From the NCBI GenBank assembly GCA_964571225.1, contig CAZNBB010000054.1, positions 1-23,414 on the forward strand: DNA of 23,414 nucleotides, written 5' to 3'. The notes beneath the pieces were generated by a model. It worked only from the letters and a program-made list of their open reading frames with translations. It was not told the origin of the DNA and searched no databases. Positions 1 through 8,059 of the stretch are shown piece by piece. Position 1 is the first letter of the stretch, and every line of letters begins with the position of its first letter. This DNA is from DATFML01 sp964571225 (GTDB lineage: Bacteria > Pseudomonadota > Gammaproteobacteria > DATFLG01). A program made the translations under genes and the position numbers.

Positions 1-1033
1 GTTGCGGCCGCGTGAAAGGCATACGCGCGTCGGGGTCTGCAATTCCCTCGCGGGCGGCGAACCGCCGATAGTCGTAACCGGCGAACGGGTTCCGGTCCAG
101 CAGGTCGTCCTTCAGCGCGCTCGAGAACAGAGCCCCTATGAGGGTCCCCTTCTTCTCGAGCGTCTTTGGGCCGTTGCCGTGTGCATCCCGCAGGTGGCGG
201 AGCCACGCTGTGACCTCGGCGCGAGTCAGGGTCGTCGGCTTAGACTGGGGCAGGAATGCGGTGAGTGAATCGAGATCCCGTTCAACCTCATCGAGCGTAC
301 GGCGGTTACGCGGCCGATCGCCTTTCCAATGCTCGAGCAGGTCCTGCCATCCAAACCCGGTTGGCGGTGGTGTCGGCGGCGGTTCCCATACGGCCGGCAA
401 TGGCGGGGTGTCCGACGGTTGCGGCTCGACGAGCCGGCCCGCCTGGCGCTGGGCCAGGATATCGTAGCCTTCCTGGACGGCGGGCAGCACGTCCAGCACG
501 AGCTGTCGCTCCTCTTCGGGCGACACGTCGAGATCATAGCCCTTGCCGTGCAGCATGAAGTGAATTGCCGGCAGGAAGGGCTCTGGCTGTCCACGAGCGA
601 GAGCCCGCGCGATTAGCTCGCGCATCTCGGCGATATTCTGGTTCAAGTCTTCGTAGTCCGCCTCATCGACACCGCGGCGGCGCCAGGCGATGTCCTCACT
701 CAGTGAAGACAGCCAGAGGCTGCGCAGCCCTGCCGCAAATTCGGGCGTGACGCGGGTGATGCGTTTGAGCCGCTTCTCAAGGGGCGTACGTCGGAAGACG
801 GCCAGGCCGTCTTCCTGTTGGCGACGGAGGGTGTGTTGCGCACGCGCCGCGGCGAGCTGCTGCTCGGCTTCAGCCGCGAAGGTGCGTGCGCGGCTGACGG
901 CCTCGCGATAGTCACGCCCAAGGGACTTTTTGATTTCGCGTTTGCCAATCAGGGGGCGCAGAGCTTCGGGAACAACGATACGAAAGACGAAGCCGTGAGG
1001 GGTACGGTAGCAGTTACGTGGTAATGCCGGCAT
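1..1033 (-). CDS. Tyrosine-family site-specific integrase (DUF6538 N-terminus), 3' end outside window
   Basis: Reading leftward from ATG at 1031-1033, the frame stays open for 344 codons and runs off the window, so the C-terminus is missing. The ATG is preceded by AAGGAG (1040-1045), a strong ribosome binding site. Residues about 1-60 (beginning MPALPRNCYRTPHGFVFRIV) resemble the DUF6538 domain found at the N-terminus of many phage/island integrases. A proline-rich linker covers about 202-225. Residues about 228-318 (from FGWQDLLEHWKGDRPRN) look like the SAM-like core-binding domain. The catalytic domain with the R-H-R-Y residues should lie to the left and cannot be checked. The gene starts 108 bp past the 3' end of a tRNA-Ser gene and reads in the same direction, as expected for an integrase beside its attachment site. 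Integrase identity is well supported; whether it is intact is unknown. Confidence 0.85.
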   Translation of the reverse strand, partial: MPALPRNCYRTPHGFVFRIVVPEALRPLIGKREIKKSLGRDYREAVSRARTFAAEAEQQLAAARAQHTLRRQQEDGLAVFRRTPLEKRLKRITRVTPEFAAGLRSLWLSSLSEDIAWRRRGVDEADYEDLNQNIAEMRELIARALARGQPEPFLPAIHFMLHGKGYDLDVSPEEERQLVLDVLPAVQEGYDILAQRQAGRLVEPQPSDTPPLPAVWEPPPTPPPTGFGWQDLLEHWKGDRPRNRRTLDEVERDLDSLTAFLPQSKPTTLTRAEVTAWLRHLRDAHGNGPKTLEKKGTLIGALFSSALKDDLLDRNPFAGYDYRRFAAREGIADPDARMPFTRPQ

Positions 1034-1063
1034 GGGGCTCTCCTTCCCCCGCTCTCCATGCCG

Positions 1064-1086
1064 TTTTGTACCAGGTTTTTGTACCA
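1064..1086. repeat. Two direct copies of TTTTGTACCA between integrase and tRNA
   Basis: TTTTGTACCA occurs at 1064-1073 and again at 1077-1086, a 13-bp period. A second pair, CATGCCGTT, sits at 1057-1065 and 1099-1107. They lie upstream of the integrase start and downstream of the tRNA, where integrase arm-type sites, excisionase sites or an operator would be expected. The repeats are seen directly; the role is inference. Confidence 0.5.
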
Positions 1087-1140
1087 AACCGACATCCCCA
1101 TGCCGTTCTATGACGCGCATTCAGGATGTTAGCACACTAT

Positions 1141-1228
1141 TGGCGGAGAGGGTGGGATTCGAACCCACGGACCCCGAAGGGTCACTCGATTTCGAGTCGA
1201 GCCCTTTCGACCACTCAGGCACCTCTCC
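1141..1228 (-). tRNA. tRNA-Ser (anticodon CGA)
   Basis: Read on the minus strand, an 88-nt cloverleaf begins GGAGAGGTGCCTGAGTGG and ends CCTCTCCGCCA. The acceptor arms GGAGAGG and CCTCTCC pair perfectly, followed by the discriminator G and an encoded CCA. The anticodon stem CTCGA/TCGAG closes the loop CTCGAAA, giving anticodon CGA (reads UCG). The long variable arm (ACCCTTCGGGGT) is typical of class II serine tRNAs, and the T-loop GGTTCGAATCC is standard. The 3' end faces the integrase gene, so this tRNA is probably the attachment target of the element to the left. Confidence 0.95.
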
Positions 1229-1274
1229 GGAGGGTGTTGACACAAACAAGGCGCAAGGCCTTGCCGGCTCAGGT

Positions 1275-1280
1275 ATTCTA
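1275..1280 (-). promoter_or_regulatory. Candidate -10 box for tRNA-Ser
   Basis: TAGAAT on the minus strand matches 5 of 6 positions of the sigma70 -10 consensus and lies 46 bp upstream of the tRNA 5' end. No strong -35 is visible: TAGAAC at 17-bp spacing is only a partial match. The call is weak and rests on position and the -10 alone. Confidence 0.4.
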
Positions 1281-1362
1281 CCCGATGAGGCCGGCGAGTT
1301 CTAAACAAATCCCGGCATCTGACCGCTATAGTTGGAAGCCGGACTGGATACCTACCCATCGC

Positions 1363-2757
1363 ATGGCCCGCATCGCCCTACTCGCTCTGCTGGCGCTTGC
1401 CCTGACGGGCTGCGGCGGCCCCACCACCCAACTCCAGCGGATCGAACGCTCGGGGGAATTGACGGTGGTGACCCGCAATGGCCCGACCACCTACTATGAA
1501 GGGCCCAACGGACCCGCCGGCTTCGAATACGACCTGGCCAAGATGTTCGCCGATCACCTGGGAGTCAGCTTGAAGATCAAGGTGGCGGACAGCGTCTCCG
1601 ACATCCTGCCCATGGTGATCGACGGCAAGGCCGATCTGGCGGCGGCGGGCTTGGCCATGACCAAGCGGCGCGCCAAACGGGTTCGCTTCGGGCCCAGTTA
1701 CTACCAGGTCACCCCGGAGCTGATCTACCGGGTCGGTACCCGCCGGCCCAAGGACCTGGACGATCTCGACGGCCACGTGGAAGTGGTGGCGGGCAGCAGC
1801 AACGCCGAGTTGCTCAGGCGCCTCAAGGCCACCCATCCCAAGCTGGCCTTCCGTACCAATTCGGAAGTGGACAGCGACGAGCTTCTGTATCTGGTTTACC
1901 AGCAACTCGTCGACTATACGGTGGCCGATTCCAACATGGTGGCCATCAACCAGCAGTACTATCCGGAGCTGCACGTTGCGTTCAAAGTGAGCCCCCCCCG
2001 CAAGCTGGCCTGGGCCTTCCCGCCGGGGCCTGACGACAGCCTGTACCAGGCCGCAGTGCGGTTCTTCAAGGAGATTCGCAAGGATCACCGCCTGGAACAG
2101 GCGGTGGAGCGCAACTTCGGCCACGTGCAGGACTTCGACTACGTGGGCACCGTACGCTACATCGCCCATATCCACGAGCGCCTGCCGGCCTACGAGCCAC
2201 TATTCAAGGAAGCGGCCGCCAAGACCGGACTGGACTGGCGTCTGCTGGCTGCCATGGGCTACCAGGAGTCCCACTGGAACCCCAAGGCCATCTCCCCCAC
2301 CGGCGTGCGCGGCATCATGATGCTGACCCGCAAGACCATGGCCTACCTGGGCCTGGACAACCGGGTGGACCCGGAGCAGAGCATCCTGGGCGGCGCGCGC
2401 TATTTTGACATCATCAAGAACCGGATCCCGGAACGCATCCCGGAGCCAGACCGTACCTGGCTGGCACTGGCCGCCTACAACATCGGCTTCGGTCACCTGG
2501 AGGATGCCCGTGTGCTCACCGCACGCCACGGAGGCGACCCGGACAAATGGGTGGACGTGAAGAAATACCTGCCACTGCTCAGCCAGAAGAAGTACTACCG
2601 GCACGCGGTGCACGGCTACGCCCGCGGCCGCGAGCCGGTGCAGTACGTGGAGAACATCCGCAGCTACTACGACATCCTGGTGTGGTTCACCAGTCCCCGC
2701 AGGGCCGCGAAGCCCAAGCCCCTGCCTGCCCTGTCCATCGACTCACCGGTGCTGTAG
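1363..2757 (+). CDS. mltF: Membrane-bound lytic murein transglycosylase F
   Basis: This 464-aa lipoprotein cleaves peptidoglycan glycan strands, forming 1,6-anhydromuramic ends, at the inner face of the outer membrane. The N-terminus MARIALLALLALALTGC is a lipoprotein signal with the lipidated cysteine at residue 17. Residues about 30-250 form a periplasmic amino-acid-binding (SBP family 3) domain, and about 265-430 an SLT domain. The catalytic glutamate is E302 in GYQESHW, followed by SPTGVRGIMMLT. The frame stays open upstream to 1126, but that would overlap the tRNA gene; ATG 1363 places the signal peptide at the N-terminus. There is no clear Shine-Dalgarno. TATAGT at 1327-1332 could be a -10 box. 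The gene converges on tadA with 15 bp between stops, the same tail-to-tail pair as in E. coli. At 464 aa it is somewhat shorter than the E. coli protein (about 518). Confidence 0.93.
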   Translation: MARIALLALLALALTGCGGPTTQLQRIERSGELTVVTRNGPTTYYEGPNGPAGFEYDLAKMFADHLGVSLKIKVADSVSDILPMVIDGKADLAAAGLAMTKRRAKRVRFGPSYYQVTPELIYRVGTRRPKDLDDLDGHVEVVAGSSNAELLRRLKATHPKLAFRTNSEVDSDELLYLVYQQLVDYTVADSNMVAINQQYYPELHVAFKVSPPRKLAWAFPPGPDDSLYQAAVRFFKEIRKDHRLEQAVERNFGHVQDFDYVGTVRYIAHIHERLPAYEPLFKEAAAKTGLDWRLLAAMGYQESHWNPKAISPTGVRGIMMLTRKTMAYLGLDNRVDPEQSILGGARYFDIIKNRIPERIPEPDRTWLALAAYNIGFGHLEDARVLTARHGGDPDKWVDVKKYLPLLSQKKYYRHAVHGYARGREPVQYVENIRSYYDILVWFTSPRRAAKPKPLPALSIDSPVL

Positions 2758-2772
2758 GACGCCATTGCGACG

Positions 2773-3249
2773 TCACCGGCGGGCCGCGAAAAATCCCTGC
2801 AACAGCGCGGCGCAGTCGGCGGCCAGCACCCCGCCCCGCCACTGCACCCGGTGATTGAGGCCCGGTGCCTCCAGCGCATTCCACACACTGCCCACCGCGC
2901 CCGACTTGGGATCGAAGGCGCCGAACACCACTCGCGCTACCCGTGCATGCACCAGCGCTCCGGCGCACATCATGCAGGGTTCCAGGGTCACGTAGAGCGT
3001 GGTATCCGGAAGGCGGTAGTTGCCGGCACTCGCACCCGCAGCCCGCAGGGCGACAATCTCCGCATGGGCACTGGGGTCGTGACCGGAGATAGGCCGGTTC
3101 CATCCCTCGCCCAGCACGGCACCGTCTTTGATCACCACCGCACCCACCGGCACTTCCCCGGCGTCGGCAGCGCGCTTGGCCAGGATCAGCGCGTAGCGCA
3201 GCCAGGCTTCGTCGGAGGGGGAGTAATCACTGCCTGACGGCGGGCACAT
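2773..3249 (-). CDS. tadA: tRNA adenosine(34) deaminase
   Basis: This 158-aa zinc enzyme deaminates A34 to inosine in the tRNA-Arg(ACG) anticodon, allowing wobble decoding of CGN codons. The deaminase signature is intact: H62-A-E64 (zinc ligand and proton shuttle) and P91-C92-M-M-C95 (two zinc ligands). Residues 30-40 (GEVPVGAVVI) form the usual first strand. Length matches the family. It lies 187 bp downstream of guaA on the same strand, so co-transcription with guaBA is possible but not shown. The spacer carries no recognisable gene; it contains the short palindrome CCGCCGGCGG at 3398-3407. Confidence 0.95.
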   Translation of the reverse strand: MCPPSGSDYSPSDEAWLRYALILAKRAADAGEVPVGAVVIKDGAVLGEGWNRPISGHDPSAHAEIVALRAAGASAGNYRLPDTTLYVTLEPCMMCAGALVHARVARVVFGAFDPKSGAVGSVWNALEAPGLNHRVQWRGGVLAADCAALLQGFFAARR

Positions 3250-3436
3250 GGCAGCGGCAACGGGTCAGGAATGTTGAGGTGTCCGGCGGTTCGTGCCGTC
3301 CATGGGGCGCTTGCCGTGTTGCACTGGGGGCCGCGCCTTCACCTGCTTCGCGTGCCGGTACGCACGTGGAACGACGCGGGACGCAACGTTCGGGCGACCG
3401 CCGGCGGCCCGCCATTCGCCGTTCATCGCCGGCCGC

Positions 3437-5047
3437 TCATTCCCATTCGATGGTCGCCGGCGGCTTGCCCGAGATGTCGTAGGTGACACGGGAGATGCCT
3501 TCGATCTCGTTGATGATGCGCCGGGACACATGATCCAGGAACTCGTAGGGCAGATGCGCCCAGCGGGCGGTCATGAAGTCGATGGTTTCCACGGCCCGCA
3601 GGGCCACCACATAGTCGTAGCGCCGCCCGTCGCCGGTGACCCCCACGGACTTGACCGGCAGGAACACGGCGAAGGCCTGGCTGACCTGGTCGTACAGGTC
3701 GTGGCTGCGCAGCTCATCGATGAAGATGGCGTCGGCGCGGCGCAGCAGGTCGGCGTACTCCTTGCGCACCGCGCCCAGGATGCGCACCCCCAGCCCAGGT
3801 CCGGGGAAGGGATGGCGGTAGACCATCTCCGCCGGCAGGCCCAGTTCCACGCCGATCTTGCGCACCTCGTCCTTGAACAGCTCGCGCAGGGGCTCCACCA
3901 GCTTGAGGTTCATCTTCTCGGGCAGCCCGCCCACGTTGTGGTGGGACTTGATGACCTTGGCCTTACCGGTGCTGGCGCCGGCGGATTCGATCACGTCCGG
4001 GTAGATGGTCCCCTGGGCCAGCCAGCGGGCGTTGGTGAGCTTGCCGGCCTCCTCGTCGAAGATCTCTATGAACAGGTTGCCGATGATCTTGCGCTTGCGC
4101 TCGGGATCGGTCTCCCCTTCCAGGGCGGCCAGGAAGCGCTCTTCGGCGTCCACCCGCAGCACCTTCACACCCATGTGGCGGGCGAAGGTGGCCATCACCT
4201 GGTCGCCTTCGTCCAGGCGCAGCAGGCCGTTGTCCACGAACACGCAGGTGAGCTGCTCGCCGATGGCCTTGTGCAGCAGGGCCGCCACCACCGAGGAGTC
4301 CACGCCGCCGGACAGGCCCAGCACCACATGCTCGTCGCCCACCTGCTCGCGGATGCGCACCAGGTGATCCTCGATGATGTTGCCGGGGGTCCACAAGGAT
4401 TCGCAGCCGCAGATCTCGTGGACGAAGCGTTCCAGGATGCGCCGGCCCTGCTTGGTGTGGGTGACCTCCGGATGGAACTGCAGGCCGTAGTAGCCCCGCT
4501 CGTCATCGGCGATGCCCGCCAGGGGGGCGCTGTCGGTGCTGGCGATGGCCTTGAAACCCTCGGGCAGGGCCGCCACCCGGTCGCCATGGCTCATCCACAC
4601 GTCCAGCAACCCGTAGCCCTCGGGGCTGGCGTGGTCCTCGATGTCCCGCAGCAGCCGCGAGTGGCCGCGGGCACGCACCTGGGCGTAGCCGAACTCCTTG
4701 TGGGGCCAGGTCTCCACCTGCCCGCCCAGCTGGGCGGCCATGGTCTGCATGCCGTAGCAGATGCCCAGCACCGGCACCCCGAGTTCGAACACCAGGTCGG
4801 GCGCGCGCGGGCCGGCTTCGGCGGTCACCGACTCGGGGCCGCCGGAGAGGATCACGCCGCGGGGATGGAATACCCGCAGGGCCTGCTCGTTCATGTCGTA
4901 GGGGTGGATTTCGCAGTACACGCCGGCCTCGCGCACGCGGCGGGCGATGAGCTGGGTGTACTGGGAACCGAAGTCCAGGATCAGGATGCGATGGGCATGG
5001 ATATCGCCCCCTTCGGGGGCGTTGGATTCGTGGGCTGATGGTTTCAT
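3437..5047 (-). CDS. guaA: GMP synthase (glutamine-hydrolysing)
   Basis: This 536-aa enzyme converts XMP to GMP using ATP and glutamine, the last step of guanine nucleotide synthesis. The N-terminal class I glutamine amidotransferase has its nucleophile C97 in GICYGM and the H192/E194 pair in FHPEVTH. The ATP-pyrophosphatase domain begins near residue 215, with the PP-loop SGGVDSS at 246-252. The C-terminal dimerization domain ends with the characteristic PPATIEWE. The only in-frame ATG upstream of the conserved RILILDFGSQYTQ is at 5047; it gives a leader about 10 residues longer than that of E. coli. It follows guaB by 50 bp, forming the usual guaBA operon. Confidence 0.98.
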   Translation of the reverse strand: MKPSAHESNAPEGGDIHAHRILILDFGSQYTQLIARRVREAGVYCEIHPYDMNEQALRVFHPRGVILSGGPESVTAEAGPRAPDLVFELGVPVLGICYGMQTMAAQLGGQVETWPHKEFGYAQVRARGHSRLLRDIEDHASPEGYGLLDVWMSHGDRVAALPEGFKAIASTDSAPLAGIADDERGYYGLQFHPEVTHTKQGRRILERFVHEICGCESLWTPGNIIEDHLVRIREQVGDEHVVLGLSGGVDSSVVAALLHKAIGEQLTCVFVDNGLLRLDEGDQVMATFARHMGVKVLRVDAEERFLAALEGETDPERKRKIIGNLFIEIFDEEAGKLTNARWLAQGTIYPDVIESAGASTGKAKVIKSHHNVGGLPEKMNLKLVEPLRELFKDEVRKIGVELGLPAEMVYRHPFPGPGLGVRILGAVRKEYADLLRRADAIFIDELRSHDLYDQVSQAFAVFLPVKSVGVTGDGRRYDYVVALRAVETIDFMTARWAHLPYEFLDHVSRRIINEIEGISRVTYDISGKPPATIEWE

Positions 5048-5074
5048 GCAGACGCTCGCTGGTACATCAAGGAA

Positions 5075-5098
5075 ACGGGGGTCGGGAACCGCCCCCGT
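5075..5098 (-). other. Hairpin between guaB and guaA
   Basis: A 7-bp stem (ACGGGGG with CCCCCGT) can extend by CGG/CCG with a single-base bulge and a 3-nt loop. Its upstream arm touches the guaB stop codon. Only a short TTT follows, so it does not look like an efficient intrinsic terminator. A role in mRNA processing or partial attenuation between the genes is possible but is inference. Confidence 0.4.
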
Positions 5099-6558
5099 CA
5101 GTCGACGCGGTAGTTGGGCGCTTCCTTGGTGATCGTGACGTCGTGCACGTGACTCTCACGCACGCCGGCATTGGTGACGCGCACGAATTCGGGCTTGGTG
5201 CGCATGTCGTCGATGCTCTGGGAGCCGGTGTAGCCCATGCTGGCCCGCAGCCCGCCGATGAGCTGGTACAGGATGCTGACCACCGTACCCTTGTAGGGCA
5301 CCCGCCCTTCGATGCCCTCGGGCACCAGCTTGTCCAGATCGGTGGCGCCTTCCTGGAAGTAACGGTCCGAGGAGCCCTTCTGCATGGCGCCCAGGGAACC
5401 CATGCCCCGGTAGGACTTGTAGGAGCGGCCCTGGTAGAGCTCCACTTCGCCGGGGGCCTCCTCGGTGCCGGCGAACAGGCCGCCGATCATCACCGAATGG
5501 GCGCCCGCGGCAATGGCCTTGGCCATGTCGCCGGAGTAGCGGATGCCGCCGTCGGCGATCAGCGGTATGCCGGTGCCCTGCAGTTCGGCCGCCACGTTGG
5601 CCACGGCCGTGATCTGGGGCACCCCCACGCCGGCCACGATGCGGGTGGTGCAGATGGAACCCGGACCGATACCGACCTTGACCGCATCCGCGCCGGCTTC
5701 CGCCAGAGCACGGGCGGCGGCGCCGGTGGCGATGTTGCCGCCGATCACCTGCACGTCGGGATAGTGATCCTTGACCCAGCGCACCCGGTCCAGCACGCCC
5801 TGGGAGTGGCCGTGGGCGGTGTCCACCACGATCACGTCCACGCCGGCCGCCACCAGGGCGGCCACCCGGTCCTCGGTGCCCTCGCCGGTGCCGACGGCCG
5901 CGCCCACCCGCAGGCGACCCTGCTCGTCCTTGCAGGCGTTGGGATAGTCCTTGGACTTCTGGATGTCCTTGACGGTGACCAGGCCGCGCAACTGGAAGTT
6001 GTCGTTCACCACCAGCACCTTCTCGATGCGGTGGCGGTGCAGCAGGGCCAGGATCTCTTCGCGCTCGGCACCCTCGCGGACCGTCACCAGACGCTCCTTG
6101 GGGGTCATGATGCTGGACACGGGATTGTCGAAATGGGTCTCGAAGCGCAGGTCGCGGCTGGTGACGATGCCCACCAACTTCTCGCCGTCCACCACCGGCA
6201 CGCCGGAGATGTTGTGGGCGCGGGTCAGGTCCATGACGTCGCGGATGCTGGTGGTCGGCGACACCGTGATGGGCTCCTTGATGACGCCGCTCTCGAACTT
6301 CTTGACCCGTTGCACCTGACCGGCCTGGGCCTCCGGATTCATGTTCTTGTGGATGATTCCGATACCGCCTTCCTGGGCCAGGGTAATGGCCAGCCGGGCC
6401 TCGGTCACGGTATCCATGGCCGCGGAAATGATCGGCATGTGCAGACGGATGTCGCGGGTCAGCTGGGTGTCCAGCCGCACGTCGCGGGGCAGCACGCGGG
6501 AGAGGGCCGGAAGGAGGAGAACGTCGTCGAAAGTGAGGGCTTCCTCAACGATACGCAT
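5098..6558 (-). CDS. guaB: IMP dehydrogenase
   Basis: This 486-aa enzyme oxidises IMP to XMP with NAD+, the committed step to GMP. The start MRIVEEALTFDDVLLLP at 6558 matches the family N-terminus; the longer open frame up to 6696 would run through the promoter. The TIM-barrel core is split by a CBS-domain pair at about residues 93-205. The catalytic cysteine is C303 in GPGSICTTR, and the flap region carries GSDRYFQEG. Length is close to E. coli (488). No clear Shine-Dalgarno precedes the start. The gene is divergent from xseA across a 136-bp spacer and heads the guaBA operon. Confidence 0.98.
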   Translation of the reverse strand: MRIVEEALTFDDVLLLPALSRVLPRDVRLDTQLTRDIRLHMPIISAAMDTVTEARLAITLAQEGGIGIIHKNMNPEAQAGQVQRVKKFESGVIKEPITVSPTTSIRDVMDLTRAHNISGVPVVDGEKLVGIVTSRDLRFETHFDNPVSSIMTPKERLVTVREGAEREEILALLHRHRIEKVLVVNDNFQLRGLVTVKDIQKSKDYPNACKDEQGRLRVGAAVGTGEGTEDRVAALVAAGVDVIVVDTAHGHSQGVLDRVRWVKDHYPDVQVIGGNIATGAAARALAEAGADAVKVGIGPGSICTTRIVAGVGVPQITAVANVAAELQGTGIPLIADGGIRYSGDMAKAIAAGAHSVMIGGLFAGTEEAPGEVELYQGRSYKSYRGMGSLGAMQKGSSDRYFQEGATDLDKLVPEGIEGRVPYKGTVVSILYQLIGGLRASMGYTGSQSIDDMRTKPEFVRVTNAGVRESHVHDVTITKEAPNYRVD

Positions 6559-6575
6559 AGGGGAATACCGTGCCA

Positions 6576-6591
6576 GCGTTGCCAAAAACGC
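6576..6591. promoter_or_regulatory. 16-bp inverted repeat at the predicted guaB start site
   Basis: GCGTT and AACGC arms are separated by 6 bp (read on plus: GCGTTGCCAAAAACGC). It abuts the guaB -10 box and covers the predicted transcription start, a good place for a repressor operator. It has the length of an enterobacterial PurR box but does not match that consensus (ACGCAAACGTTTGCGT). An operator role is inference. Confidence 0.35.
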
Positions 6592-6620
6592 ATTATATGG
6601 CGTGGGCGCGAAAGGGTAAA
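6592..6620 (-). promoter_or_regulatory. Sigma70 promoter of guaBA
   Basis: On the minus strand, a -35 box TTTACC (6615-6620) and a perfect -10 box TATAAT (6592-6597) are separated by exactly 17 bp. The start site would fall near 6585, giving a leader of about 27 nt before the guaB ATG. This is the best promoter match I found in the window. Confidence 0.75.
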
Positions 6621-6658
6621 CCGCGCCTGTGCCGCGTCTTTGGCCGTTCGACACCGGT

Positions 6659-6686
6659 TTTACGCCGCCCGACCATGGGCTAACAT
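6659..6686 (+). promoter_or_regulatory. Possible xseA promoter
   Basis: TTTACG (6659-6664), a 16-bp spacer and TAACAT (6681-6686) each match 4 of 6 consensus positions. If used, transcription would start within a few bases of the xseA ATG, giving a nearly leaderless message. That would fit the absence of a Shine-Dalgarno there. Weak call. Confidence 0.3.
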
Positions 6687-6694
6687 GCCCTGTC

Positions 6695-8059
6695 ATGCAG
6701 CCATCGACGGTCTCCCTGCCCCAGCGCGACGTCTACACCGTCGGGCGCCTGAACCGAGAAGTACGGGCGGCCCTGGAAGGCGGCTTCCCCTTGTTGTGGG
6801 TGGAAGGCGAGCTGTCCAACGTCGCCCGGCCCGCCTCCGGTCACCTGTATCTCACCCTCAAGGACGCCCAGGCTCAGGTGCGCTGCGCCATGTTCCGCAG
6901 CCGGGCCCAGTTTCTGGGGTTCACGCCGGAGAACGGGATGCAGGTGCTGGTGCGGGCGCGGGTCAGTCTCTACGAGGCCCGCGGCGACTTCCAGCTCATC
7001 ATCGAGCACATGGAAGAGGCCGGCGACGGCGCCCTGCTGCGGGCCTTCGAAGCTCTCAAGCAGCGCCTGTCCAAGGAAGGGCTGTTCGACGAGGCCCACA
7101 AGCGCGACATCCCGACCCTGCCCCGGCGGATCGGTGTGGTCACCTCCCCCACCGGTGCGGCCATCCGGGACATTCTCAGCGTGCTGCGCCGGCGCTTCCC
7201 GGCCCTGCCGGTCATGGTCTATCCGGTGCCCGTGCAGGGCACCGACGCGGCCCCCCGGATCGCCGCCGCCATCCGGCGTGCCTGCGAACGGGCCGAGTGC
7301 GACGTGCTCATCGTGTCCCGGGGCGGTGGCTCCCTGGAGGACCTGTGGGCCTTCAACGAGGAAGTGGTGGCCCGGGCTATCCATGAAAGCACCATCCCGG
7401 TGGTCAGCGGGGTGGGCCACGAGATCGACTTCACCATCGCCGACTTCGCGGCGGACCGACGGGCCCCCACGCCGTCGGCGGCCGCCGAGTTGGTCAGTCC
7501 CGACCAGAACGAGTGGCTGACCCAGTTGCGTACCCTGGACACCGGCCTGCTGGGGCACCTGCAACGGCGTCTGCGGGAGCTGACGCAGCGGGTGCAGTGG
7601 CTCGCCAAGCGACTGGAACAGCAGCACCCGGGCCAACGCCTGCGCCAGCGGAGCCAGCGCCTGGACGAGCTGGAGCAGCGCCTGCGACTGGCCTGGCGGG
7701 GTGAGTTGCGCCAGCGGCGCGCCGCCCTGGGAGAGCTGGCCGGCCGCCTGCACCGCCATGCCCCGGTGCACCGGGTGCAGCAGTTGCAGGCCCATCGGGA
7801 CCAGCTCAGCCGCCGGCTGGCGGCCGCCATGACCCTGAATCTGGAACGGGCCGGGCGCCGGCTCGCTTCCGTCACCCGCGCCCTGGACGCCATCAGCCCA
7901 CTGGCGACCCTGGACAGGGGCTACGCCATCGTGTCGCGGGTGTCGGATCAGGCCGTGCTGCGCGACGCCCGCTTCATCAAGGTCGGCGAGCGGGTCAAGG
8001 CCCGCCTGGCCCACGGCCACCTGATCTGCACGGTGGACGAAACCCACGAGGACAATTGA
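6695..8059 (+). CDS. xseA: Exodeoxyribonuclease VII large subunit
   Basis: This 454-aa protein is the catalytic subunit of exonuclease VII, which degrades single-stranded DNA in both directions to short oligonucleotides together with XseB. An OB-fold lies at about residues 14-108 (from VYTVGRLNREVRAALE). The nuclease core follows, with GVVTSPTGAAIRDIL and SRGGGSLEDLWAFNEE. A long Q/R/L-rich coiled-coil stretch occupies about 275-390, as in the family. Length matches E. coli (456). The start at 6695 was chosen because it sits just before the conserved YTV motif; the frame is open further upstream but the extension looks non-coding. No xseB is present in the window. The stop overlaps the next start by one base. 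Confidence 0.96.
   Translation: MQPSTVSLPQRDVYTVGRLNREVRAALEGGFPLLWVEGELSNVARPASGHLYLTLKDAQAQVRCAMFRSRAQFLGFTPENGMQVLVRARVSLYEARGDFQLIIEHMEEAGDGALLRAFEALKQRLSKEGLFDEAHKRDIPTLPRRIGVVTSPTGAAIRDILSVLRRRFPALPVMVYPVPVQGTDAAPRIAAAIRRACERAECDVLIVSRGGGSLEDLWAFNEEVVARAIHESTIPVVSGVGHEIDFTIADFAADRRAPTPSAAAELVSPDQNEWLTQLRTLDTGLLGHLQRRLRELTQRVQWLAKRLEQQHPGQRLRQRSQRLDELEQRLRLAWRGELRQRRAALGELAGRLHRHAPVHRVQQLQAHRDQLSRRLAAAMTLNLERAGRRLASVTRALDAISPLATLDRGYAIVSRVSDQAVLRDARFIKVGERVKARLAHGHLICTVDETHEDN

Noticed and set aside
1126..1362. N-terminal extension of mltF
   Set aside because: It would translate across the tRNA-Ser gene and bury the lipoprotein signal; ATG 1363 is preferred.
3265..3423. Possible 53-codon minus-strand gene between guaA and tadA
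   Set aside because: No ribosome binding site, Arg/Pro-rich composition and no recognisable motif; likely chance in high-GC DNA.
3293..5038. Long open frame (581 codons) on the plus strand
   Set aside because: It lies antisense to guaA, whose full set of motifs is present; the product is His/Gly/Ala/Val-rich, typical of a high-GC antisense shadow.
5038..7386. Long open frame (782 codons) on the plus strand
   Set aside because: It is antisense to guaB and then out of frame over xseA; no domain is recognisable and composition is biased.
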